The translations under genes and the position numbers were made by a program. 64,000 nucleotides of DNA, taken from Antedon mediterranea. Taxonomy: Eukaryota > Echinodermata > Crinoidea > Comatulida > Antedonidae. Positions 1-18,490 of this stretch are shown here, in pieces. Each line of letters starts with the position of its first letter. The stretch's first letter is position 1. Under the pieces are notes generated by a model. It did no database searches and was not told the origin of the DNA. It saw only the letters and a list, made by a program, of their open reading frames with translations. The stretch is taken from assembly GCF_964355755.1 (NCBI RefSeq), contig NC_092671.1, forward strand, positions 10,427,001 to 10,491,000, in the 5' to 3' direction.

Positions 1-461
1 TTAATACTGTATATACACAGCTGGTATTCGATATGTGTTATTTATTTTGTTTTTTCTAATTGTTGGTTTAGGCCTATGTAAATAAAATAATATACTCAAT
101 AAATCAAATTTATTTTGATCACTATTTTAAATTACATTTAGATGATAATTTCATTTTACCTGCTATGCTATTTGTGTATACAGGTAGTATATATAAAACT
201 TAAATAATTACAATTGCTGCCAATGCTTTGACGAAACTGAAAATTGTTGTTGTAAAAAACGGTTTTCTGCATAAGAACCGTTTCTAATCGAATTCATTTT
301 GTTTTTTCTATATATATGATTGTAATCGTTCTTTAAATTGTATTATGAAATTACTTTGACTGATTTAGTTTTTGCCGTACAGTAAAATGACAACAATAAC
401 AATTTTATTGGACTGTTTCTGTTGTTTTCTGACAAATGGAAGTAGTACCGCGGGTAACCGT
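1..461. other. Noncoding 3' flank of the first GPCR copy
   Basis: AT-rich DNA with no coding signal. Several AACCGTTT-like words occur (near 260-290 and 455), matching the motif that is repeated more densely downstream of the middle GPCR gene. Nothing else is recognisable. Confidence 0.5.
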
Positions 462-1371
462 TTATTTAGAATCTTTCAGTTTCTTGCACAAAAGCAACCG
501 TTTCTTTGCACATTTTCTAATATCTGTATTTCTCCATCCGTATACTAATGGGTTAATGACGGCATATAGTGCTGTGAAGTTAAATGCAATAGCGTAAACG
601 TCAAGATAAATTTTTGTCGTGCAACTAAATTTAAACAATATGTCCAAAAGTGTAGTTACGTTTATTGGCAACCAACATAGTGCGTATGACGATATGATTA
701 TTGAAAATGTTTTTAGAAGTTTCCGAGTTGTACTGAAATTTGTATTTGATTGGGATCCTCTGAATCTATGCGCCTCCATTTTCTTATCTTGTTTAGCAAC
801 ATATCTATATATCATAAAGTAGATGGAATGAAGAATGTGAATCAGACAGATTTTGAATATAACGAAAACAATTTTCAATATATATAACTGTTCAAATGCA
901 AACAATAATCTAGCGAATGAAAACGAAAATAACCATGTAACTGCTGAAGTAGCAAATAGTCTTCGAGCAGAGTTCACATTTGGATTAAATGGAAACAAAA
1001 CGATAACCACGAGTCTTTCAACTGCTATAGCTAACAGTGTGAGAAGAGATACAAGCGAAGCTGATATTCCAATAGAGGAAATTATTAATATGGATGTAGT
1101 CGAAACGTTTTTAACAGTAACTGAAATAAAAAAGAAAACAGCAAACAGTCCATCTGAGAGTGCCAAAGAACAAGTAAATATATGACTTCGCTTACGTAGT
1201 TCCTTTTCAACAATAAACTGTAGAATCATAAACACATTTAATAATACTGCAATGACACAAGTTATTTGAAACAGAACTTTGTTTGTTAACCTGGTATTCA
1301 TCTGTTCCTATAACGTAGAAGTGTATTTCAAATATTGAATAATTACAAAAAAACGTTTCGTTAGTTTCCAT
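462..1371 (-). pseudogene. Rhodopsin-like GPCR, frameshifted copy
   Basis: Intronless class A seven-transmembrane receptor related to its two neighbours. The open frame from 1301 to 462 (279 aa) holds TM1 to TM7 with SLALSDGLF in TM2, AVERLVVIV at the end of TM3 (ERL in place of DRY), CWLPINVT in TM6 and NPLVYGWR in TM7. The extracellular N-terminus of the siblings is present upstream: an ATG at 1371-1369 opens METNETFFCNYSIFE, but in another frame. A 4-bp tandem duplication (TTTG TTTG, 1278-1285) separates that segment from TM1. From the internal ATG a receptor with a very short N-terminus and no N-glycosylation sequon before TM1 could still be made, so 'pseudogene' is likely but not certain. 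The rest of the frame is open, so the break looks recent, or is an assembly error. Confidence 0.8.
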
Positions 1372-2329
1372 TGTGTACTACTTGTGTACCTGTTTACGCT
1401 TCCAACTGCCGTTTATAGATAAGTAATTAGAATTTCCAATCAAAAAAATCTGCCGTGAATAAAATATTAAAACAAGATGTTGCAGCAACCTATTGGGTTT
1501 ATACTTTGAGATTCTTTTCAAAATCAATAGCACGATTCAATTTAAGATACAGAAAATATATTTCTGAAACAGCATATTTATGTTCCAGTAAAGTTGAATA
1601 CTATGGCTAGAGAACACTGACTGGATATAAAACTGTACAGTAGGTCAAACAGATTTTCTCTGGCCTTGTAATATTAAAATACGTAGTGTCATGACGTATA
1701 TGTCTGCTATTATATTATAGGATATACGTAAATACCGGTACTACAACACTATTCTTTTTTGTTGATAACAAGAATCTGCTGTTCGCCACGCATGAGAAAA
1801 TTGTTCAATTGTACTGCTGTGTTCTGTTGATTGTTCAATGCAAGTGAATAGAGAAAACAAAACAGCCTACGATAGTATCTCAACAAATACTTGAAAAATT
1901 GTAAAATAATTGCCTAATCTGTTTTTCTGCAAGTTTGAAAAGTATGTTCTGGGTTGTTTAAATTAGTTTTGTTCTTTTTGATTTCGCAGCTTAGTGTAAT
2001 ACTTACGAAGATTCTGATAAAAACGGCCAAAGTACAAAATATACAAAGTAACAATTAACAAAAACTGCCAGATATACTAAATGTAACACAGTAGTGTAAA
2101 TATTTAATTCAATATTATCTGTTATATAACCATTTAAGTGCTGAAGAATTGTGCAAAACTGTGAAACCTTTATTCCAATATCGATAATGTATTATACACA
2201 ATTATATCTCTATAAATGTAATCATGGGAACGTACGAACTAAATGTTTAAAAAGTTGTTTAGATTGTTTATGTTTTTGGAGCAGCGGCGAGACTGTCTTT
2301 CTGTTCCTGTCTGTCCAGTAATAGTAACA
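1372..2329. other. Intergenic, nothing recognised
   Basis: AT-rich spacer between the first and second GPCR copies. I see no exon, no RNA gene and no clear inverted repeat here. Confidence 0.5.
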
Positions 2330-2700
2330 GATTACTCTCTCCTGGCAAGTGGTAACCGTTTATTTAGACTGTTTCTGAGCAGTAGTAAAATTTTTCTTCC
2401 TATCCTGCTCTGATAGTAACCGTTTCTTTAGATTGCTCTCTGTCTGTCCAGTAAGTAACTGTTTATTCAGACTATTTCTGAGCAGTAGCAAGATTTTTCT
2501 TTCTATCTTGCTCTGATAGTAACCGTTTCTTTAGAGGCCTATATTGCTTCTGTTCCTGCCAAAGGGAAACTGTTTTTGTTCCTGTCAAATAGTAATTACG
2601 TTTATTTACAGTAGACTGTTTTTGTTCCTGTCCTGTAAGTAACCGTTTAATTAGACTGTTTTTGTCCCTTTCCAGTAGTAACCGTTTCTTTAGATTGTTT
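2330..2700. repeat. Degenerate tandem array with AACCGTTT core
   Basis: About six to eight imperfect units of 40-90 bp carry the words AGTAACCGTTTCTTTAGA and CTGTTCCTGTC. The clearest two units are around 2370-2440 and 2465-2540. On the minus strand the core reads like the KKRLL codons near the 3' end of the GPCR genes, and the array runs directly into the 3' end of the middle GPCR. It probably grew by slippage from that coding end. Confidence 0.7.
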
Positions 2701-3603
2701 CAGTTGTTTGCACATAAGCAACCGTTTCTTTGCACATTTTCTAAGATCTGTAAATCGCCATCCATATACCAAAGGGTTTATCACGGCATACAGCGCTGTC
2801 AAATTAAATCCGATGGCGTATATGTCAACATAATATTCTTTTGTGCAACTAAATTGATAATGTAAGTCTAACAGTGTGGTTATATTAATTGGTACCCAAC
2901 ACAATGCGTATGAAAAGAGGATAATTGTGAACGTTTTTAGAAGTTTCGTAGATGTATTTTTTTCATTTGTATTAGATCCTCTGGATATATGTCCTTCCAT
3001 TTTCTTCTCATGTCTATTGACACTTCTGTATATTATAAAGTATATAATGTGAAGAATATATATTAAAACCACGTTGTATATAGTGAGTATAATTTCCAAT
3101 ATATACGACTGATTGAAGATATACACTGATATTGTAGTTAAAAACGAAAAGAACCAGATAACTGCTGAAATAGCAAAGAGTCTTTTAGCAGAATTCACAT
3201 TTGGATTAAATGGAAACAAAACGATAACCACGAGCCTCTCAACTGCTATAGCTAGCAATGTGAAAAGTGACACAATTGCAGATGATATTCCAATAGATGC
3301 AATTAATTTCCCGGATGTAGGTGAAGTGTTTTGAATAGTAACTGAAATAAAAAAGAAAACAGCAAACAGTCCATCTGAGAGAGCCAAAGAACAAGTAAAT
3401 ATGTGACTTCGCTTATGTAGTTCCTTTTCAACAATGAACTGTAGGATCACAAACACATTTAACAACAATGCGATCATGCACGTTATTTGAAAAAGCACTT
3501 TGTTGATATGATATCTATCTGTTTCAATTATTTTGTAGTAATATATTTGGAATACCGACAGATTACACACAAATTGTTCTGGATCTGTTTCGTTGCTTTC
3601 CAT
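2647..3603 (-). CDS. Rhodopsin-like GPCR (tandem copy 2)
   Basis: Complete single-exon receptor of 318 aa. A short extracellular N-terminus carries NET and NLS sequons. TM1 is near residues 34-58 and TM2 contains LALSDGLF. TM3 ends AIAVERLVVIV, so the DRY motif is replaced by ERL. TM6 carries CWVPINIT and TM7 NPLVYGWR, followed by a basic helix 8 (KKRLL). TM3 has no cysteine at its outer end, so the usual TM3-ECL2 disulphide appears absent; a Cys is present in ECL3 (FSCTKEYY). The ATG is followed at once by the sequon-bearing N-terminus shared with the next copy. The ligand cannot be named. The family resembles lineage-specific echinoderm expansions of single-exon class A receptors, often chemosensory candidates; that role is inference. 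Confidence 0.93.
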   Translation of the reverse strand: MESNETDPEQFVCNLSVFQIYYYKIIETDRYHINKVLFQITCMIALLLNVFVILQFIVEKELHKRSHIFTCSLALSDGLFAVFFFISVTIQNTSPTSGKLIASIGISSAIVSLFTLLAIAVERLVVIVLFPFNPNVNSAKRLFAISAVIWFFSFLTTISVYIFNQSYILEIILTIYNVVLIYILHIIYFIIYRSVNRHEKKMEGHISRGSNTNEKNTSTKLLKTFTIILFSYALCWVPINITTLLDLHYQFSCTKEYYVDIYAIGFNLTALYAVINPLVYGWRFTDLRKCAKKRLLMCKQLKQSKETVTTGKGQKQSN

Positions 3604-4191
3604 TGTTTGTATGAATTCCTCAGATTAAAATGTCGATTTGACTAAAATCTTTTAAATCTACTTGACCAGTAGTATAAATCAGTATTAGAAAATCTAATTC
3701 CATTCAAAATAGGTTAAGGTAGGTTGATCCAGGTTTGACTACTGTACGTTTAGTCCAGGCCCGACTACCACTGTGATACTTTAAGGTCATAGCAGTTGGT
3801 ATTATAATGGAAACTGTTGTTAATATAATGGAAGGGAGATGAAAAGAACGAAGCTTATCGCAACACATCCTGTTTTGCTGTTGACAAGGTCATGTTTAAT
3901 CATTGACGTCGAGGCATGATATTTGAACAACATAGGCCTAATGAAAAAAAAAACACAAAATTATTTTGAAAATCTTCATGAAAAACCCGATGGTATTCAA
4001 CTATGTTGTTAATTAATAAGTACATTGTTATTGTTTTCTTTTAATTTATTTTACATTTTACAGATAGTGTTTGTTTCTTTACTAAATCTACAATAAATGT
4101 TATCAACATATATTCGGAATTTATCACAAAAAGAAATCAGCTTTATAATATTTTGTAAAAAAAAGAGAAATATTTGATTACGAGTTTACAT
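3604..4191. other. Intergenic between GPCR copies 2 and 3
   Basis: Noncoding. It should contain the promoter of the minus-strand gene ending at 2647 and the 3' flank of the gene ending at 4192. No TATA box or other element is clear enough to call. Confidence 0.4.
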
Positions 4192-5133
4192 TTAGATGAT
4201 TGTACTTGAAGGTTGGCACATGACATTTATTTTTTTGCACAGTAACCGTTTCTTTACACTTTTTCTAATATCTGTATATCGCCATCCGTACACCAAAGGG
4301 TTAATCACGGCATATAACGCTGTTAAGTTAAATATTATGGCGAATACATCTACATAATGTTCTTTTGTGCAACTAAATTGATAATGTAAGTCTAACAGTG
4401 TAGTTATATTAAGTGGTACCCAACACAATGCGTATGAAAAGAGGATAATTGTGAACGTTTTTAGAAGTTTCGTAGATGTATTTCTTTCACTTGTATTAGA
4501 TCCTCTGGATCTATGTCCTTCCATTTTCTTCTCATGTCTATTGACACTTCTATATATCATAAAGTATATAATGTGAAGAAAGTAGATCAAAACCACGTTG
4601 AATATATTGAGTGTAATTTCCAATGCATACACCCGATCAAAGGTATACATTAATATTGTAAATAAAAACGAAAAGAACCAAATGATTGCTGAAATAGTAA
4701 ATAATCTTCGAGCAGAGTTCACATTTGGATTAAATGGAAACAAAACGATAACAACGAGTCTTTCTACTGCTATAGCTAGCAGTGTGAGAAGTGACACAAG
4801 CGAAGCTGATATTGCAATACATGCAATTATTACTGTTGATGTAAGTGAAACGGTTTTAAGAATAAATGCAATAAACAAAAACATGGCAAACAGTCCATCT
4901 GAAAAAGCCAAAGAGCAAGTAAATATGTGACTCCGTTTACGTAGTTCTTTTTCAACAATAAACTGAAGAATCACAAACATATTCAATAGTATTGCGATCA
5001 CACAAAATATTTTAAGAATTATTTTGTTGATTTCATATCTATCTGTTTCTGTTATTTGGTAGATATACATTTCAAATACTGAATAATTACAAATAAATTG
5101 TCCTGTTCCATTGATTTCCATTGTAATATCCAA
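4192..5133 (-). CDS. Rhodopsin-like GPCR (tandem copy 3)
   Basis: Complete intronless class A receptor of 313 aa, closely similar to the 318-aa neighbour over the whole membrane core. The N-terminus has an NGT and an NYS sequon. Core motifs are SLAFSDGLF (TM2), AIAVERLVV (TM3 end), CWVPLNIT (TM6) and NPLVYGWR (TM7). The third cytoplasmic loop region (HEKKMEGHRSRGSNT) is nearly identical to copy 2, pointing to recent duplication or gene conversion. The C-terminal tail differs: after KKRLLCKK it ends in a short sequence not shared with copies 1 and 2. Ligand and tissue are unknown. Confidence 0.93.
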   Translation of the reverse strand: MDITMEINGTGQFICNYSVFEMYIYQITETDRYEINKIILKIFCVIAILLNMFVILQFIVEKELRKRSHIFTCSLAFSDGLFAMFLFIAFILKTVSLTSTVIIACIAISASLVSLLTLLAIAVERLVVIVLFPFNPNVNSARRLFTISAIIWFFSFLFTILMYTFDRVYALEITLNIFNVVLIYFLHIIYFMIYRSVNRHEKKMEGHRSRGSNTSERNTSTKLLKTFTIILFSYALCWVPLNITTLLDLHYQFSCTKEHYVDVFAIIFNLTALYAVINPLVYGWRYTDIRKSVKKRLLCKKINVMCQPSSTII

Positions 5134-6878
5134 CAGTCAAATCTTGACATGTGTAAATAAACAAATGTTACTGATCGAACAGACACGATATTTCCAACGT
5201 TTAATTGCGAATGCCTATTTGAACTCCACGCTAAACATGCTGATCAAAAGTTTAAAACTTCGTGCTGGTTTCCTTTGAAATTCCAAATGATTGGATTCGA
5301 AAAGTTGTGTTTGTACAGTTAGTAGGCAATCAATATTGTGGTAAACTGTTACTACTAACACTTAGATTTGTTGGCATGTAGAAAATTAGGATATGGATGG
5401 CCATGCCATTCAGTGGCTTATCCTAATATCCCCTTTTGTCTGTTTATAAGGTCAACTTCTGAAACCATTGATGTGAAAATACTTATAAATGCAGGAAATG
5501 ATAACATATTTTCGTTATGAATTTCATGAACTTTTCTTTCCATTTATAATATATCAGAGTATATCACGGAGTAAAAAAAACGTGTCAATCCAACTACTGT
5601 ACCATAATATTATAAGTCTATCTATATATAAATTTACGTAAGGGCAAAATTCGGTAAATCGCGCCTTACTTCTAGAATTTTTACTCGATGGTATATAAAG
5701 TTGGTTCGTACTTTCGGTACTGATTTTAACCACCTGATGTAACCCTGTTTACTAATTAAATTAAGTTAGATAATTAGTTATTGACGATTAAAACGAATTT
5801 AGGTTCAACGATTTGCCCCAAATAGGGGTGTTTTCCGATCGTGGTATACACTGTCTAATGGATGTCCATCTTGAAAAATACCCGCCACAAAAATGCGAGG
5901 AGGCTTCGCATTTTCCTATCTCCTCCTACGAAATTGTTTTTAATAGCTGAAAACCGGTTGAACAGTTCGAGTACAGCATCATAATGTTGAAGACAGGCCG
6001 ATTTTCTTTAAAAAATACTATTTTGATACATTTAATATATGTTTTTACAAATGTATTGATTTGTGATGAATGGAACATTCCAAATTATTTGGTTTAACCA
6101 TACAGGTATAGATTTAGATTTATGGGCCCCCTTGGAGAATAAACATAAATAGTATTGCAATGCTGTACAATACTGTTAAGGTATTAACCACTTTTGATCG
6201 CAATTTGAATCGCAAATTTCTTACTGTGAGTGTTGGTACTGTTAGATGTAATATAAAAATATATACAAATAAACTTTATTACTGTGAGTGTGGGTAGGCC
6301 CTACTGTTAGATTATAAACATATAATATACAAATAAATAAACGTTATTACTGACAGTTGCTTCTCAACGTTTGTATTAATTAATAATTTAAAAATATATA
6401 AACGTCGTAGTGGTGTATCGTTACATGTACTTTACTATTTCAATCGACTATGACAGTGAGAGTTTTAACAAAGTACCGTATTAAATCGTAAATGTTTTAC
6501 TGTATTTAGTGGTATATTATTTATCGGCCTATAAAACATTAAAAACAATATTTCGTTACTGAGTGGATAAGAATATATTTTAAAATGTTTCCTCTTTGTA
6601 CCTATCTTCTTCCCCCATCCCTCAACCCTTAATGTTACATACAAAACACAAATTGGGTTTGTTTAAATGAGTCCAAATAAAAAAATTTGACTCATTTTGT
6701 TTCTCTCTCGGAAGTAATTCTCAGGGTGCTAATTTTGGTTGACTACATAAATCATTGTGTATATTTATTCGTTTCTGTAAACGACAATGTATTATAGTCC
6801 TGCGGTACGTACATTTGAAATCTCCATTTTTTTCTCGCTGGAAATACTGTGTATTCGAGAACCATCTGTGGGCACGAC
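5134..6878. other. Intergenic GPCR-XYLB spacer
   Basis: No gene found. A small hairpin with AAAATGCG arms lies near 5891-5915, and a partial tandem duplication lies at 6221-6350 (listed separately). The open frame on the minus strand at 6752-7168 has no recognisable domain and overlaps the XYLB start, so I do not call it. Confidence 0.45.
6221..6350. repeat. Two-copy direct repeat, about 65-70 bp
   Basis: The block TTACTGTGAGTGT, CTGTTAGAT, then a TAATATA-rich run and TACAAATAAA occurs twice in tandem with small differences. One copy carries an inserted AGGCCCT. Confidence 0.65.
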
Positions 6879-6915
6879 CTAGATGGTACGCGAGCGAAGC
6901 GAGCGTGCCATCTAG
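6879..6915. repeat. Short hairpin with GCGAGCG arms
   Basis: An imperfect palindrome: CTAGATGGTACGCGAGCG is followed by AAGC and then GAGCGTGCCATCTAG. It lies about 145 bp upstream of the XYLB start codon. It may be a dispersed mini-palindrome or a promoter-proximal element; there is no evidence for either. Confidence 0.6.
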
Positions 6916-7058
6916 TACTTATAATCAACTTTAAAAGTTTTATCAGGTCTCGCATTGGATTGGATAATGACTGTGAGAAGTAGTGGGTCAAAGGTTTCCC
7001 ATCCCTGGCTGTGTGCGGTGATGCGGAACACAACTCGGACAACAAAAAAGAAGGTAGA

Positions 7059-13798
<6,740 letters not shown>

Positions 13799-16390
13799 CT
13801 AAGAATTCTTATTGGATCCAATTTACACTCATTAAGGTACAAACTAGCTGATTCTAATTTATACAGGTTTCTTAATCAATGCATTATAAAGATGGTCATA
13901 ATTGTTTTATGATTTCTGTTGTTTTTTTTAAACTGCACTTGTTGGTTTTTACTGTTTTTAAATTTTTAGTATTGTTAAAAACTCATATTAATTTGTTTTT
14001 CCTATTTTAAAATGTGGATAACTAATTACATACAATCTATTATTTAAATTTAAAAATTAGTTCAGTATAAAAAAGTAACTTACTATTTGTTTGAAAAAGG
14101 TTAATTGTTAGAATAATATAAATATATTTTATTTAGCACAATCTACTTAAAAATACTAAAATAAAAGTAATAATAATAAATTAAAAATATAAAATAAATT
14201 GCATCTACCACCAACGTTTTATGAATATTTGATTATTCTGCAGGCTTGTATTTAAACAGATGTATTGATTAGTTGGTTATTTCATTGCTATTCTCAATAC
14301 TGATCAATATTAGCACCATTAAATTTGACGATAAAGATATATATTTTTTAGCATAATGGCATTTTTTATTGCTTAATTAAAGTGTAGGATTACATGTCTA
14401 TCTATCTATTTTATTAAAACATCCAGAATTTTAATTAAAAATAAAGAGTGGTTAATTTAAATTACAGGGTTATTTAAGTTTATAAAGTATATTGAACCGT
14501 TAAGACCTGATTGTATACAGGTGAGAGAAAGGCCCGGTAATGTTGTCTTCCTAATTAATTATGATAATGATATGCTCCTTATTAGCATATATTTATATAG
14601 GTCGTGACAATCTTTTGTCATTTTAAAAGGAAGTATTATAATTATGGCAAAAATATAATGTATATAAAGAAATTTATTCAGGAAAAAGCAATATATGTAT
14701 ATACAAATTCTTAATAGATAGAGAAGAACTAAATAAAACTAAATTAAAAAAGTAAAAAAGTGAATTTAGTACTGTTTTTATATTCATGCCCAACAACTAC
14801 TAACTAGAAAAAAAAAACTAATCTTATAGGGGGCAGTATTGCTGTAAAACATAACTTTGGAAACTATTCATTAAATACAGTAATAAAATGAACAAAGCTG
14901 AATTTTATTGTATTTTTAGTCAGTAATTTTTATTATTCATATTTCAATTGTGGAATGATTTTTAATAAAATTGAATCGATGCAATGTTCTTTTTGTTGTG
15001 GTACATACTGATATATAATTTGTTTAAGAAAATAAAATTTAAAAGCATCTACTAATAATATTACAATGCATGTAGTTGGTCTTTGCTCACAGAAATAACC
15101 TTCCCTGGACATAATTTCGCTTTAAATTGAATATCCTATAGCTGAAATCTATACTGGGGTATTTGTGTAATTATTTTATGGTTTTATGATACTTATAAAA
15201 AGCCCCATTAAGAACAAGTGGATAATAAACAGTGCCTAAAATGATTGCAAATATCATGATGGTCGATTAAGTAGATACTCAATTAAGAAGATTATCATTT
15301 TATATATTTTTAAGAATGATATTCACGATAACATAATATTTGCTTTATTTTATAAGTAATTGATCATGTATTGTTGTGGTCAATAATATGAGTTCAAATC
15401 TAGTTTGTTTATGTTTGAGTTTGTTCACCATTATTGTTTTATTTTTACTGAGCACCTCCCCTGTGGTCACTTGTTTTATATTGAAATTAGAAAAGACCAA
15501 TGCATTGTTAATATCACTGGTGGTACGGTTGGTAAAACAACAATACACCGATTACAAATTAGTTCCAAGTTTTTATGGAAGTAGGCACTAAAAGACTAAC
15601 CTAAAGGGATTCTCCATCAGTCTTGTAATTTTCTAAATTTTAATCTGCTCTCTTCTTTCGTTTATTATTTTCATCGCCATCCTTTCATCTCTTTTATGTT
15701 TTCAGACAAATTGCCAAAAATAACCATAAATTAATTCATTCACTATCCTTCTTAAAAGTTAAGAATCTAGTTCCAACGATGAACAAGCACAATATACTCT
15801 CACATAAACAAAGTTTCTGAGAGTGGAATTGCTTTTTGGTCATGGGAAAAAATTCTGACATCTATTGGGATTTGAATCAAGATACTGGTATCTTCAATTC
15901 AATTCTATTACTGCGGGTCTGAACTTCTCAGCCTCCTAGATTTCTTTAATTTATTTCCTCTATGCCATATCCCATAGCAGAAAGAAAATAATGTTTACTA
16001 TAGCAACCATATTGAAGTAATTGTGGGATTAATTTATAGTTTTCAACTTCCTCTTTGTACTTTATTAGTATGAATGTTAATGATTTGAAGGAACTACATA
16101 ATTGGTTTTTGCGAAAATGATTAATGAGGTTGTTGACATATTAGTGTACCCAAGTGTTAAAGTTTGGTGTCAACTTTATGGTATAAATTCTAAACAGCGG
16201 CAATTGTTTTATTTCTTTGTTATATGTTTTTTATTTTAAGAATCGAAAAAAATGGCTGGATTTCAATTCATAATACCAAATTAAATGTTATTTTCTTTTT
16301 TTATATACATTTCCACTTAATGATGCTTTTGCAAATTAATCAATTTGGTATGTATTAATACTGTCAATCAAGCAATAATCAATGTATAAT
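13799..16390. other. XYLB 3' UTR and intergenic DNA
   Basis: Very AT-rich. The XYLB 3' UTR must start here; an AATAAA at 14440-14445 is one of several possible poly(A) signals and none can be preferred. No further gene was seen. Confidence 0.45.
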
Positions 16391-16397
16391 GATAAGC

Positions 16398-16560
16398 AGT
16401 GGAACCCCTTTAGAGACTCCCATCCAGGGGATATCCCCATGTTTACACTTCCTGTACAATAAACAATAATAATATGTAATAACACTATTACCAACACATA
16501 TTCAGAGGACACCCCCAGCTATTAATAATGGGACACTTTGTTAGCTCCTGAAGATTTCCC
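16398..16560. repeat. Dispersed 'aacccctttagagac' repeat
   Basis: Contains GTGGAACCCCTTTAGAGAC, CATCCAGGGGATATCCCC and ATTCAGAGGACACCC, related in wording to the repeats at 8764-8895 and 57617-57780. Boundaries are uncertain. Confidence 0.45.
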
Positions 16561-16936
16561 TGTAGGGATTTGACTGTAGGGCCTATTTTTCTAATTTAGA
16601 CTTGAAGGAATTAAGTTCAATTTTTTTTTAATGATTTTTTGCTTCTATTCAATTATGTTATTATTAACCAAATTTTCCAAGAAGCACTTCACCCTATCGG
16701 TAATACTTCCACTAATACTTCCACTAACTTTGCATTCCAATGTGTACACAATATGAAAAGTCATAAAAATGACAAATATGATGAGTCAATATAAGTTCAT
16801 TGATTACATTAGATGTCATTTAGGCCTTAAAAAGATTTTTAAAAAGGTCAAATTGGGTTATTGAGGGTCATTGAGTTGTGATAGGAATGCACCTCCCAGG
16901 AACTCCGAGAAAGTGATCTCCACTGGGCTGTAATTG

Positions 16937-16950
16937 GTTGCCTTAGTAAC
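16937..16950 (+). promoter_or_regulatory. Candidate RFX X-box
   Basis: GTTGCCTTAGTAAC fits the bipartite X-box (GTTRCC, short centre, YAAC). It lies in a less AT-rich stretch that ends at a good donor (CTATAGTG, then GTAAGT at 17057), so the block could be a noncoding first exon of the EML gene 6.5 kb downstream. Inference only. Confidence 0.35.
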
Positions 16951-17253
16951 AATAATGGCTGATGCCTGAGAGCAATATTGTTGCTTATTACGTTACTTAT
17001 CAGTTTGAAGTGAGCTCATCCTTCCATGGACAAACAAAGTCTGTCTCCTCTATAGTGGTAAGTTCTTTGTTAATATTTTATCATTTTAATAGTATATCTT
17101 GCCTTTTTAGGCCTAATTTACCGCATATGTTAGCCTCATCATATGACATTGTCTGTGAAAATAGTGACATGATTCATACCTGTGGTAAACATTACTACAT
17201 TTTCCCTCCTTTGCACAGCTATTTGATGCAGTAAACAATAATGAAATCATACA

Positions 17254-17445
17254 GTTTTTATTTTATCCAGATTTGTTGTTTTGTTTGAGATACACTTTTT
17301 AAGAAAAACTATCGTGCGCTTAGTCTAAGTAGTTGTAATAATTTTAGTTAATTTTATTTTATCCACATTTGTTGTTTTGTTTGAGATGCACTTTTTTAAG
17401 AAAAACTATCGTGCGCTCATTAGTCTAAGTAGTTGTAATCATTTT
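17254..17445. repeat. Two-copy tandem duplication, about 98 bp
   Basis: The block from TTTTATTTTATCCA through AACTATCGTGCGCT to AGTAGTTGTAAT occurs twice with a few substitutions and a CATT indel. Confidence 0.85.
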
Positions 17446-18490
17446 ATTTTTAAAATCTTACATTTTATTGTGTTTTAATCTTTAATTTTGTATTGTTTGA
17501 TATTTCATTTGCTTTTCAATTCTACACATTTCTTTAACATTTTGAAACATTACCTGTATTTTAAAAATACTAAGTTTTTTCCAACATTTCAATATTCTTT
17601 TCCTGCAATAAGTGTAAAAAAAAACAATGCAATATTAGAATTTCTTCTATGCCTGAAGTGAATTTATATACTATTATTATTATGTAATAATATATGGGCC
17701 AACAGAAACCAATAGAAATACTAGTTTGTCTCCTCTTTCTTTTAAACTAAATCAAATGTATTACCAATTTAATCTCTAAAAAAGGATACACAGAATACTC
17801 TATGTATATATTTAAACACAAAATCTACTTAGGAAAGACATTTTTGTAGACTACTTTGTTAAAATTTATTAATTACAATTCCCTACAACTTATGATTAAG
17901 AGACCAACTCACCTGTATACCGGTAACTACAGGGGGTCCAGTGGGGGCCTGTTTTTTTACCTCCTGGGCTCGTGGATTCGGGGCTAATCATATCATGTGT
18001 CTGAATGTATCAACAATATTGTGTTTAGAAAATAAATATTGCACACACTAAGCAATATAAGGTGTAATTGTAAAAAAGTATCAGTTGCATGGTAAGTACT
18101 GTTCCTACTGGATGGTTGAAGGGCCCGTTTATATGAGCAATAAAACCGTATTTTAACAAAATAAGTCCTAAAATACTAAAAAACAAACCTTATTCCCACT
18201 GTATTCAAAATGGTAAATATATCACTTTACCCATCGGTAAATTTGACCATTCTTCGCAAATTGGATAATTCAATGTGGTAGATTTTTACCACGGTTTTAC
18301 CAAAATGTAACCATGACATGAAAGATCATAAGGTCATGAACTCCTGGGGTCAAGTCATACTGTACATTTGGATTGGACTTTTCAGCAGGACCTATAGTAA
18401 GTTCTACTGGTTATATTCGTTGGTAAAATTAACCTGTTGGTCTTGGTTTAATTCAATACCAGCCTTCAGATTTGACTTCTTAATCAATTC

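Noticed and set aside
619-4930. Plus-strand open frames opposite the GPCR genes (619-822, 853-1185, 3113-3334, 4598-4930)
   Set aside because: They are antisense shadows of conserved receptor coding sequence, recur at equivalent positions in the tandem copies and carry no motif.
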